Shown: positions 32,320 through 39,671 of the stretch, in pieces
How positions within the stretch are numbered: position 1 is the stretch's first letter
Layout of the letters: every line of letters begins with the position of its first letter
IMG/VR virus record: IMGVR_UViG_3300017917_000042
Coordinates: 1 to 41,254 of that record
From: a virus
DNA: 41,254 bases
Reading direction: 5' to 3' (one strand)
Program-made: the position numbers and the translations under genes
Notes under the pieces: generated by a model
Told to the model about the DNA's origin: nothing
Seen by the model: the letters and a program-made list of their open reading frames with translations, nothing else
Database searches by the model: none

Positions 32320-33497
32320 TAGAATGCCTTTAGAATAATAAGATTTTCATTAAAGCGACCGTTAGGTGTAGTTGCTACTGCTTTAATGTCTGCAAAGAAT
32401 TTACGTGCCGCGGGCTTTGAACCCATGACTTCTTTGATTTGCTCACCCGGCTTACGCAGGGTTTTAATCTCTGATTTGTTTGTATCAAATCCAAGAATAG
32501 TGTTACCTTTGACTGTAAAAGTCTTGGAGTATTCGTCTGCAATATAGTGATGCAGTTTGCGCTTTGCGGTGTCGTACACCCATGCTTCGCTTGCACCATG
32601 CAATTTTACAGGACTGATAGATACCAAGTCAAGCTTATTGGTAGGGTCTTTGAATTCCTTGAGATACTTGAGTTTAGACACAATTTTCTCAACCGGAACT
32701 GCTTTCTTTTTGCGAGGAGCTTTGCTAGCTTTCTTGACAGAAATATATGCATTGAGGTCTGCTAGGACTTGGTCAATATATTTCAAAATATTGCGTACTT
32801 GAATCTTGGTCAAGTAATTGTAACCTTCATTAAGCTGTTTATCTAGACCGCCTTGAAGTTCTTCAAATTCTGCTTGTTTCTTTTTCCAAACATCAGAAAT
32901 CAAGCTTACATGTTGCGGCATGACATTGAACCTAGCAACAATGTCCATTGTTTTTGTACTGACTTTACCAGTTAGAATAAAGTCATCAAACGCTCCTTCA
33001 AGTTCACCTGCGGCATCTTTAGCTTTTTCACGCAGAATGTCCTGAATGTTGGGACGAGCAGGAGACTCTGTTGCATCTTTAGTAACAGAAGTAATGCTTT
33101 CTTTGACTTCGGGTTTGTGATATGCCTTGAGCAGGCGAGAAATCTCATTCTCAAACTGAGCCGTCTCACGATCGGTCAATTCAAGACCTCGCAACTTCAT
33201 TCGGGCTAGCCAACAGTAAGTGTTGATAAATTCGCTTTCAGCAACCTTACGCATCATCTTGGCTTCAGTGTCACGTTTAGTAAAGTCCAAGAATTGGCAC
33301 ATGAGTTCTTTTGCATCTTTCTTGCCATAGAACCAGTTATACCAACCGAAACCGTAAGAAAGTGCAGAAGTCCTGCGATCTGGATCAGGTTGAACTACAT
33401 ACAGTGGTTCTTCACCCATGTATTTGGTATCGGGATTCTTGGGATTCAGTGCTTTAACTTGACTATGATCCTCAGAATTACGTTTGCGTGTAGCCAT
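32319..33497 (-). CDS. conserved phage protein of the MazG operon, unknown
   Basis: 392 residues. The N-terminus is polar (MATRKRNSEDHSQVKALNPK), then a helical region with WYNWFYGKKDAKELMCQFLD, a central helical part, a basic linker (KKASKAPRKKKAVPVEK), and a C-terminal beta-rich domain with LHGASEAWVYDTAKRKLHHY. That layout would fit a nucleic-acid-associated protein, but no domain is recognised. AAAGGAG lies 7 nt before the ATG. It is the first gene of the operon, after a TTGACA-N17-TACAAT promoter, so early expression is likely. Confidence 0.7.
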   Translation of the reverse strand: MATRKRNSEDHSQVKALNPKNPDTKYMGEEPLYVVQPDPDRRTSALSYGFGWYNWFYGKKDAKELMCQFLDFTKRDTEAKMMRKVAESEFINTYCWLARMKLRGLELTDRETAQFENEISRLLKAYHKPEVKESITSVTKDATESPARPNIQDILREKAKDAAGELEGAFDDFILTGKVSTKTMDIVARFNVMPQHVSLISDVWKKKQAEFEELQGGLDKQLNEGYNYLTKIQVRNILKYIDQVLADLNAYISVKKASKAPRKKKAVPVEKIVSKLKYLKEFKDPTNKLDLVSISPVKLHGASEAWVYDTAKRKLHHYIADEYSKTFTVKGNTILGFDTNKSEIKTLRKPGEQIKEVMGSKPAARKFFADIKAVATTPNGRFNENLIILKAF

Positions 33498-33524
33498 CAG
33501 GCGCTCCTTTACATTGATTTATCT

Positions 33525-33553
33525 ATTGTATCACCGTACCCATTTATTGTCAA
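33525..33553 (-). promoter_or_regulatory. canonical sigma-70 promoter of the MazG operon
   Basis: TTGACA (33548-33553), 17-nt spacer, TACAAT (33525-33530) on the minus strand. The predicted start of transcription near 33518 leaves a 20-nt leader with AAAGGAG before the ATG at 33497. A TAAATC variant of the late box (33516-33521) lies 18 nt before the same ATG, so the operon may be read both early and late. Confidence 0.75.
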
Positions 33554-33592
33554 CCTTACGGGAAAGTGTACTTATTGTTCTGGAAATTGCGA

Positions 33593-33598
33593 TAAATA
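33593..33598 (+). promoter_or_regulatory. late-type box GATAAATAAC, leaderless spacing
   Basis: TAAATA, 5 nt before the ATG of the gp14 gene at 33604, with no ribosome-binding site between. Confidence 0.5.
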
Positions 33599-33603
33599 AC
33601 TAT

Positions 33604-35325
33604 ATGCCAAGATTATCACTATACCACCCGACAAAATCAAACGATTATCGTTTCTTTGATAAAACCATTTCGCAAATGTTTACTGCGGGTGCTACGGACC
33701 TGTATGTACATAAATATTTAGGTCCTACTAATCAAGGCCCTTCAATTGATTATACGCAACCTGAATACGCTGAATTAAGTCCTACAAATATACAGGATTT
33801 ACTATTCTTAGAAAACAGAGATAGAACATATGATCCAAATATCTATAGATTAAGAGGTCACTATAATGTTCAGAATTTAGATTTTGATTTAAGTCAGTTT
33901 GGATTATTTTTGAATAATGATATTATATTCATCACTGTTCATTATAATGATATGATTGATTTAGTTGGTCGTAAATTAATGGTGGGTGATGTTATTGAAT
34001 TACCTCACTTACTTGATTATAACCCATTAAAAGAAACTATACCTACTGCATTAAAAAGATTCTATCAGATAACAGACGGTAACTTTGCCAGTGAAGGATT
34101 TAGCCCAACATGGTATCCTCATTTATGGCGTATTAAGTGTGAGCCATTAGTTGATAGTCAAGAATTCAGTCAGATTCTTAATGAACCTGTTAACCAAGAC
34201 AATTATCTTGGATTATGGGATAAAGATAAAACTTATCCAGCCGGATATGTTATTAGTTACGGGGATAAAAACTACATATCTAAAGTTGATGTTCCTGCAG
34301 GAGTTTATCCGCCCAATGAAACATATTGGGAATTAGATACTGCACAGGATCTAAAAGATATACTATCTACATATAATACAAATATTGCAATTAATAATGC
34401 TAACTTACAAGAGGCACAACGTAACTTACCTAAATCTGGTTATGACCGTAGCAAACTATATATTGTACCTACTTACGGTGAATATTCAGAAAACAATACT
34501 CTTTCTGGAAAGAATAATCAGCCCGCACCTCCTGTTAATATTAATACTAATTCTAGTGGCGCACCAATTACAGTAACCGGTACCGTTGCTATGATGCGTA
34601 ATCCTAAATATAAAAATGCTAGCCCTGTAATTCGTATACCTAAAGAGGCAGTAAAAAGTATTTGGGACATGACAGCAGACAGTGACGGATCAGTAGATCC
34701 TATTGATGCGTTTGTTCAAATGAGTTTAGAGGGTTTAGAATTAGCTCCTGAACCTATAGGCAATGGCTCTGGTGCATTACAAGGTGATCGCATAATCGTA
34801 GCACAATCATTAGGTACTATCACTGGTCCATACGGTACAGCAGACAACACTTATGCCACCGCCGACCAAGATCCAACTCAACCGGGATTCACTGGTACAG
34901 TCAGTACTCAAATGGACTTTAGAGCAGACTGTGATCCTGCGTTCCAATATATTGCACGTAGTAGCCCAAGAACATTTGGTTATACAACTGGTTATCTAGA
35001 TGGTGATGGTACTGCGCCCAACGGGTTCCCAACTGGTGCCGGCATTGCATTCCCGCAAAATCCGCAAGTAGGCGACTACTTCTTGCGTATTGATTATTTC
35101 CCGCAGTTACTATATCGTTGGGACGGTAAGCTTTGGGTTCGTATCTCTGAAAATGTACGTACTGAAACTGCATTTAATGCAACAAATACATCGCAGTTGT
35201 CAGGGTTCATAAATAATGAGAATCAGACAAGATTGACTAGTGGCTCAACCGTACCTCAGGCTCAACCATTGTCAAGCATCTTAAAGCTAACACCTGATGC
35301 TATACCACCGAGAAATAATTTATAA
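33604..35325 (+). CDS. 14: neck protein gp14 with inserted chitin-binding-like module
   Basis: 573 residues (T4 gp14 has 256), starting MPRLSLYHPTKSNDYRFFDK. The first 185 residues follow gp14 of aquatic T4-like phages: FLENRDRTYDPNIYRLRGHY, DFDLSQFGLFLNNDIIF, GDVIELPHLLDYNP, and ASEGFSPTWYPHLWRIKCEP. Residues 203-244 (LWDKDKTYPAGYVISYGDKN, then YISKVDVPAGVYPPNETYWE) look like a CBM5/12-type carbohydrate-binding module. The rest is Thr/Pro/Gly-rich and probably beta-structured. gp14 joins head and tail in the neck. The start at 33604 follows a TAAATA box by 5 nt; longer in-frame starts lie inside the promoter region. Confidence 0.82.
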   Translation: MPRLSLYHPTKSNDYRFFDKTISQMFTAGATDLYVHKYLGPTNQGPSIDYTQPEYAELSPTNIQDLLFLENRDRTYDPNIYRLRGHYNVQNLDFDLSQFGLFLNNDIIFITVHYNDMIDLVGRKLMVGDVIELPHLLDYNPLKETIPTALKRFYQITDGNFASEGFSPTWYPHLWRIKCEPLVDSQEFSQILNEPVNQDNYLGLWDKDKTYPAGYVISYGDKNYISKVDVPAGVYPPNETYWELDTAQDLKDILSTYNTNIAINNANLQEAQRNLPKSGYDRSKLYIVPTYGEYSENNTLSGKNNQPAPPVNINTNSSGAPITVTGTVAMMRNPKYKNASPVIRIPKEAVKSIWDMTADSDGSVDPIDAFVQMSLEGLELAPEPIGNGSGALQGDRIIVAQSLGTITGPYGTADNTYATADQDPTQPGFTGTVSTQMDFRADCDPAFQYIARSSPRTFGYTTGYLDGDGTAPNGFPTGAGIAFPQNPQVGDYFLRIDYFPQLLYRWDGKLWVRISENVRTETAFNATNTSQLSGFINNENQTRLTSGSTVPQAQPLSSILKLTPDAIPPRNNL

Positions 35326-36695
35326 TGGCACAATTTTTCTATGACAATCAAATACGCAGATTCTTGCTACAGTTTGCAAAAATCTTCAGTAATTGGCAAG
35401 TAACAAAAGGTAAAGATCCTGCGGGTAATGATATTTTAGTACGTGTGCCTATAATGTATGGTGACTCTAGCCGTCAAGCTAGTACTATTATTGCTAATAA
35501 CAGTGCTAGCAACCTACCTAGTGCACCGATGATTACTTATTATATCACTGGATTAGAATACGACCAGCGTAGAACACAAGACCCTACATTTGTTGACAGA
35601 ATCAACGTTCGTCAACGTTCATACAACAGTGATACACAGCAATATGAGCAGGTGCAGGGACAAGCGTTTACAATTGAACGTTTAATGCCAGTTCCATACA
35701 CATTGCGTTTGACAGTTGACTTCTGGACAACAAACTACAATCAAAAACTAGAATTGATTGAACAGTTAGGAACATTATTCAATCCTTCATTAGAGATTCA
35801 ATCTACTGATAACTTCATTGACTGGACAAGTTTGAGTGTGGTATATCAAGATGGACTGACTTTCACTAGTCGTACTATACCACAAGGTACAGGTAATCCA
35901 ATTGATGTAATGTCTTGGAAGTTCTATATACCTATCTGGTTGAGTACAAGTAGTAAACTCAAGAAGATGGGTGTTATTGAGAAAATCATCGCGAGTATCT
36001 ACAAGGGTAAGGCACTTGATGATATTCAAGACGATGATCTATTGTTAGGTACCCGCCAAAAGATTACACCTTACGGTTATAAATTATTACTAATCGGCAA
36101 CAGTCTTCAATTATTGCCGGCAAACGAAGCATTCTATCCTCCTAACGAGGACTTGGACTTGCCACCATCACCTAATACAAACTTGTATTGGTCTAGCTTA
36201 CTAAACGTATATGGTACACTAAGACCTGGCATAAGTCAAATATGGTTACAAAACCCATTTATGAACACTGAAATCGTGGGTACAATTGTTCCCGATCCAG
36301 TAGATGACAGATTATTGATTTATAACATTGATCCTGACACACTTCCACAAAATACATTAGACCCAGTTGATAGTGTTATCAATCCATTGTTAGTAGGACC
36401 TAATGCAGGATTGCCCGGCCCCGTCAATGGTCGCAGATACTTGATTGTAGAATCTATAGGCTCAGACGGTAATTCTACTACTGCTTGGGGTGGATTAGTA
36501 GCAAACGCAAATGATATTATTGAATACAGTACTGGTTCAAATTCATGGGAAGTTGCGTTTGACAGCGCGGCTGCTACTACTGTAGAGTATGTGACAAATT
36601 TAACCACAAATGTGCAGTACCGTTTCACTGATTCTATGTGGATGAAGAGTTATGAAGGTTGGTATGACCAAGGTGATTATTCTATCGTTATCTAA
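35325..36695 (+). CDS. 15: tail completion and sheath stabiliser protein gp15
   Basis: 456 residues (T4 gp15 has 272). The opening FFYDNQIRRFLLQFAKIFSN matches the T4 pattern FYNSSFRRYATLMGDLFSN. Further conserved segments are VRVPIMYGDSSRQAST, IERLMPVPYTLRLTVDFWTT, QLGTLFNPSLEIQSTDNFID and WKFYIPIWLSTSSKLKKMGV. In T4, gp15 hexamers cap the finished sheath and contact the neck. The C-terminal 180 residues are an extra acidic, Pro-rich extension with a fibre-like YLIVESIGSDGNSTTAW segment. Its ATG lies on the stop of gp14 (TAATG), so the two are co-translated, matching their partnership in the virion. Confidence 0.85.
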   Translation: MAQFFYDNQIRRFLLQFAKIFSNWQVTKGKDPAGNDILVRVPIMYGDSSRQASTIIANNSASNLPSAPMITYYITGLEYDQRRTQDPTFVDRINVRQRSYNSDTQQYEQVQGQAFTIERLMPVPYTLRLTVDFWTTNYNQKLELIEQLGTLFNPSLEIQSTDNFIDWTSLSVVYQDGLTFTSRTIPQGTGNPIDVMSWKFYIPIWLSTSSKLKKMGVIEKIIASIYKGKALDDIQDDDLLLGTRQKITPYGYKLLLIGNSLQLLPANEAFYPPNEDLDLPPSPNTNLYWSSLLNVYGTLRPGISQIWLQNPFMNTEIVGTIVPDPVDDRLLIYNIDPDTLPQNTLDPVDSVINPLLVGPNAGLPGPVNGRRYLIVESIGSDGNSTTAWGGLVANANDIIEYSTGSNSWEVAFDSAAATTVEYVTNLTTNVQYRFTDSMWMKSYEGWYDQGDYSIVI

Positions 36696-36702
36696 ATTTA
36701 GA

Positions 36703-36708
36703 TAAATG
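36703..36708 (+). promoter_or_regulatory. late-type box variant GATAAATG
   Basis: TAAATG, 5 nt before the ATG of the Nudix gene at 36714, with no ribosome-binding site. It forms one edge of an AT-rich palindrome (ATCTAAATTTAGAT, 36690-36703). Confidence 0.35.
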
Positions 36709-36713
36709 ATAGT

Positions 36714-37130
36714 ATGAACACTGTATCAGCCGGAGTATTCTTTTATTGCACAGCGACAAAAAGATACCTATACCTGTTAAGAACGGATGCTAAAAATCCG
36801 GGAAATTGGGGTATACCGGGCGGGAAAATAGAAGAAGATGAAACTCTATTTGAGGGTATTGCTAGAGAATGTGAGGAAGAAATTAAATTTTTCCCCAACA
36901 AAGCCAAGCTAGTACCGATACAAAAGTTTGTTAATCATAGCTTCACATATCATACATTCTTCTGCGAAGTTGATAACGAATTCATCCCTACATTGAATGA
37001 TGAACATTGTGGATATGCTTGGGTAGGAGAAGGACAATATCCCAAACCATTACATCCGGGATTGTTTAGTACAGTGAACTTTGATGTAGTACAAGAAAAA
37101 TTAGAAACACTAACAAAAAAAGCCCCTTAA
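36714..37130 (+). CDS. Nudix hydrolase
   Basis: 138 residues. The full Nudix box GX5EX7REUxEExGU-type is present at 37-59: G37, E43, R51-E52, E55-E56. The substrate is not predictable; phage Nudix enzymes can hydrolyse ADP-ribose, Ap4A, oxidised nucleotides or RNA caps. It follows gp15 by 18 nt but has its own TAAATG box. The stop codon lies inside the loop of the downstream bidirectional terminator, so this is the end of the plus-strand unit. A link with the window's other nucleotide enzymes (MazG, dNMP kinase) is inferred. Confidence 0.9.
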   Translation: MNTVSAGVFFYCTATKRYLYLLRTDAKNPGNWGIPGGKIEEDETLFEGIARECEEEIKFFPNKAKLVPIQKFVNHSFTYHTFFCEVDNEFIPTLNDEHCGYAWVGEGQYPKPLHPGLFSTVNFDVVQEKLETLTKKAP

Positions 37131-37144
37131 TCGGGGCTTTTTTT
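37115..37144. terminator. bidirectional terminator between Nudix and 37143-37457
   Basis: AGCCCC and GGGGCT form a 6-bp GC-rich stem with a 6-nt loop, flanked by seven As and seven Ts that can extend the stem and act as a T-run in both directions. Convergent genes lie on both sides. Confidence 0.9.
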
Positions 37145-37457
37145 AACGAGTTAACAATTTTGCAATCGTGTCATAACCTAGTGAACCTAGTACTATGCCT
37201 GCGCCCATCATCATCCATCGCCACTTCTCTAAACTAGAAATTTTGTCAGACATTGCCTTGTGTGCAGATGCACTATGCTCAGACATCTCTTTCAACATTT
37301 TCTGATTTTCTTCAGAATGTAGTTCAATGGTTTGACGAAGTTCCTTCACGTCCTCCTTGATTTCACCGACTTTTTGTTCAATGTTTTCAACTTGGACTTG
37401 AAGGACTGCTATATCAGTTTCAGTTTTTTGGAAATTTACTGATCTGCTAGCCGACAT
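37143..37457 (-). CDS. coiled-coil protein with C-terminal membrane anchor (XhlA-like)
   Basis: 104 residues. Heptad-like coiled coil at about 12-75 (VLQVQVENIEQKVGEIKEDV, then KELRQTIELHSEENQKMLKE), then Lys/Arg-Trp at the membrane border (EKWRWMM) and one hydrophobic helix at about 81-96, with a short basic tail. The layout is that of XhlA/haemolysin-type and related accessory holin proteins. It could aid lysis or anchor another protein to the membrane. It starts 2 nt after the stop of the upstream virion gene (37460-38845). Confidence 0.65.
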   Translation of the reverse strand: MSASRSVNFQKTETDIAVLQVQVENIEQKVGEIKEDVKELRQTIELHSEENQKMLKEMSEHSASAHKAMSDKISSLEKWRWMMMGAGIVLGSLGYDTIAKLLTR

Positions 37458-37459
37458 GA

Positions 37460-38845
37460 TTATACACCGTTAATAGTTACGATTGGGTTAGGCTGTCCAC
37501 CGTATGTATTTGCTGCATAAGCTGTGTTGAATGTAGCAATAACATCAGGGTTGACGTTAGCCAATACAGCAAGACCTGTACCAGAACCACCCGCGTTTAA
37601 CGCAGTGAATGTGACACCTGTCATGTTGCTTGCTGCACCAATTGCGGTCCAGTTTGTATCACCTGAGAAGTAAATTGTATATACTGAACCAGGAGTTAAC
37701 GAACCGTCAGCAACAGTCGCTGGGAACAACTCAGAGTTGTAATCGTTAATAGAAGAAACATATGCTACTGTTGAGCTTGCATCAGTTGAACGGATTGACA
37801 TTGTGTTTGGTGTCAATGCTGTGTTAGCAACGTTAGCTGTATAAACTGCACCAGTAATACCAGTTGTTGCACCTGTTACCAAGTACTTTGTCTTACCCTT
37901 CTGACGAACGATATAACCTGCTTCTGGTAATGCTTGAATGAATGGATCACCTAGACTAGATACACCAATTGCGTTGTTTGCAGAAACTGCACCTAATACA
38001 ACACGGTTCTGAACAGCGTTAGGTGTACCAGTTGCATCAGACAAGTCTACTTCTGCGCCGGCGCGAGTTGTAGAAACAGTGAAAGCACTAGCGTTAGCAA
38101 TTGCTTTAACAAAGTATGTAGTACCTGTTACTAGACCACCTAAGTTAGCACTGAATGTAACAGGAGTATTAACTGTCAATGTCTGTGCATTACCTGATGT
38201 ACCGATGATATTACCAGTATTTTGTGTATTAGCAACTGCAACAGTTAAGTCGCCTGCAGTTGCAGTAGTTGTACCTAATAACTGTACTGGGCCTGCGCCA
38301 TCACCCCATACTGCGAATAAACGAGTACCAGTAGCAACGTTTGCAAAGTCAGTACCTAAACCAACAACAACGTTGCTAGATGTAGATGCAAAAACTGTAC
38401 CTGTACCGTTAACACCAAATGCAACGTTACATAGAACTTGCTTACCGTATATTGCTGTGTTACCACCAACTACACCGTATGTGCTAGAGTTTGTTGCAGG
38501 ATAACCCGCACCAGACACTGGGTTGTTGAAGTATGCGTCAACAACACCAACTGACAACTGAGAAGCAGTTGTACCAGTTGTTAATGTAACTGGGGTATAT
38601 GTTGGGTTTGCGCTTAATTGTGTAGCAGAAACAGTGAATGTTGTTGAGCTAACAACTTGTAAAATCCAATATGTTGTACCAGCAACTAAGTTTGTACCAG
38701 TTGTAATGCTAGGTACAAACGGCATACCTGCGATAATACCTAATGTGTTTAAGTTTTGTGAAACAGTAACAACGTTTGTTGTTGCGGTAGTGTTAGTTAC
38801 TGTCAAGACCGCTTGGGCCTTTGCGATTTTTAGAGGACGTCCCAT
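37460..38845 (-). CDS. beta-rich virion protein, MGRxLKI family
   Basis: 461 residues. The N-terminus MGRPLKIAKAQ parallels MGRALKIRKYQ of 39672-40562, and both have a central VRQKG-x-x-x-(Y/F)LV motif, so they are paralogues. Two copies of the TYYVK...FTVS module are present (about 20-92 and 205-280). There is also a YTIYFSGDTNWTAIGAASN segment of a kind I associate with phage structural proteins. No enzyme motif is seen. A head decoration or fibre role is likely. AAGGAAAA precedes the ATG, behind an 83-nt structured leader. Confidence 0.75.
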   Translation of the reverse strand: MGRPLKIAKAQAVLTVTNTTATTNVVTVSQNLNTLGIIAGMPFVPSITTGTNLVAGTTYWILQVVSSTTFTVSATQLSANPTYTPVTLTTGTTASQLSVGVVDAYFNNPVSGAGYPATNSSTYGVVGGNTAIYGKQVLCNVAFGVNGTGTVFASTSSNVVVGLGTDFANVATGTRLFAVWGDGAGPVQLLGTTTATAGDLTVAVANTQNTGNIIGTSGNAQTLTVNTPVTFSANLGGLVTGTTYFVKAIANASAFTVSTTRAGAEVDLSDATGTPNAVQNRVVLGAVSANNAIGVSSLGDPFIQALPEAGYIVRQKGKTKYLVTGATTGITGAVYTANVANTALTPNTMSIRSTDASSTVAYVSSINDYNSELFPATVADGSLTPGSVYTIYFSGDTNWTAIGAASNMTGVTFTALNAGGSGTGLAVLANVNPDVIATFNTAYAANTYGGQPNPIVTINGV

Positions 38846-38866
38846 TTGATTTTCCTTATGTTATAT

Positions 38867-38919
38867 GCGGGTTCTAGCCGCTACGCAGTGGGTACTGCAT
38901 AAACTCTCAGAATTAAGAG
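38867..38919 (-). ncRNA. three-hairpin leader RNA, copy A
   Basis: In the leader of 37460-38845, minus strand 5' to 3': P1 CTCT/AGAG (38904-38919); P2 TATGCAGT/ACTGCGTA with loop ACCC (38882-38901); P3 GCGG/CCGC with loop CTAGAAC (38867-38881). P2 and P3 are directly adjacent and could stack. The same three elements precede 39672-40562. Relative to that copy the fourth pair of P3 changes from A-U to G-C, and the P2 loop is 4 rather than 5 nt. The Shine-Dalgarno site AAGGAAAA follows 11 nt after P3. Confidence 0.7.
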
Positions 38920-38928
38920 CGTATCGTA

Positions 38929-38934
38929 TATTTA
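38929..38934 (-). promoter_or_regulatory. late-type box TGATAAATAT
   Basis: TAAATA immediately after the TGA stop of the pirin-like gene, 83 nt before the ATG at 38845. It would produce a transcript starting just ahead of hairpin P1 of the leader. Confidence 0.6.
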
Positions 38935-39615
38935 TCAGCGAAGATCAAAAAGCAGGACTTCCGAGTTGTTTGCGTTCTCAATTGTCAATGAATTTTCATC
39001 TTCAAAACTCAATCCTGATGTTTCAACACAATCATATCCATTAATTTTTACAGTACCACTAACAACATAGACATAATATCTACGACTATTATCTAACCTA
39101 GTTGTAAAATCTTCAGTGAAAATACCAGCAAACACTTTAGCATCACTATTGATATGTATAGGACCTGTATTACTAGCAATAGGACAGAAGTTGTTCAATT
39201 TATCTTCCCTGTCAAACTGCATTGCATCGTAGTTAGGTGGGAAATTGTGTTTGTTAGGTCTGAGCCAAATTTGCAAATAACGAATTGGTTTGTCAGACAA
39301 GTTACCTTCAGTGTGCCAAATGCCTGTGCCCGAACTCATACGTTGAACACATCCACTTGGTACTTCTCCGTAGTTATGCAAGTTATCATTATGATAGCAA
39401 GGACCATCTATAATGTATCCTAGAATTTCCATGTCACAGTGTTGATGAATAGGTACACAATTTCTTGGTTGCACTCTGTCATCATTGATAACTTCTAAGT
39501 CACTAAAATGAATATAGTTTGGATCGTAATAGCTATTGTTACTGAAGGTGCGAAATGTTTCAATCCAGTCTTCTTTGAGATGTCCTAATGTATCAGGGTG
39601 TCTATATTTAATCAT
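38935..39615 (-). CDS. pirin-like cupin protein
   Basis: 226 residues with a bicupin layout. The first cupin carries the metal ligands of the pirin/YhhW group: PIHQHCDMEILGYIIDG (His-x-His) and SGTGIWHTEGN (His-x-Glu), with VQRMSSGTG and LQIWLRP as further family motifs. The second cupin is more degenerate. Bacterial pirins bind iron and some, such as YhhW, act as quercetin 2,3-dioxygenases; others regulate metabolism. The role in a phage is unknown. It sits between two virion genes but has its own TAAATA box 5 nt before the ATG and follows a terminator. Confidence 0.88.
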   Translation of the reverse strand: MIKYRHPDTLGHLKEDWIETFRTFSNNSYYDPNYIHFSDLEVINDDRVQPRNCVPIHQHCDMEILGYIIDGPCYHNDNLHNYGEVPSGCVQRMSSGTGIWHTEGNLSDKPIRYLQIWLRPNKHNFPPNYDAMQFDREDKLNNFCPIASNTGPIHINSDAKVFAGIFTEDFTTRLDNSRRYYVYVVSGTVKINGYDCVETSGLSFEDENSLTIENANNSEVLLFDLR

Positions 39616-39620
39616 GTGTT

Positions 39621-39626
39621 TATTTA
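39621..39626 (-). promoter_or_regulatory. late-type box TTAAATAA, leaderless spacing
   Basis: TAAATA, 5 nt before the ATG at 39615. No ribosome-binding site is present; the upstream sequence is the terminator hairpin at 39631-39653. Confidence 0.45.
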
Positions 39627-39630
39627 ATGG

Positions 39631-39653
39631 AAAAGCGGCCTAAGCCGCTTTTT
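39631..39653 (-). terminator. terminator after 39672-40562
   Basis: AAAAGCGGC / GCCGCTTTT form a 9-bp stem with a 4-nt loop. On the minus strand the stem ends in four Ts. It lies 19 nt past the stop of 39672-40562 and just before the pirin promoter. Confidence 0.8.
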
Positions 39654-39671
39654 CTTTTGAGTGTTATTGTA

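Noticed and set aside
33484-33603. Longer gp14 start at 33484
   Set aside because: The extra 40 codons run through the divergent promoter region and over the start of 32319-33497; the ATG at 33604 matches the gp14 N-terminus and the TAAATA spacing.
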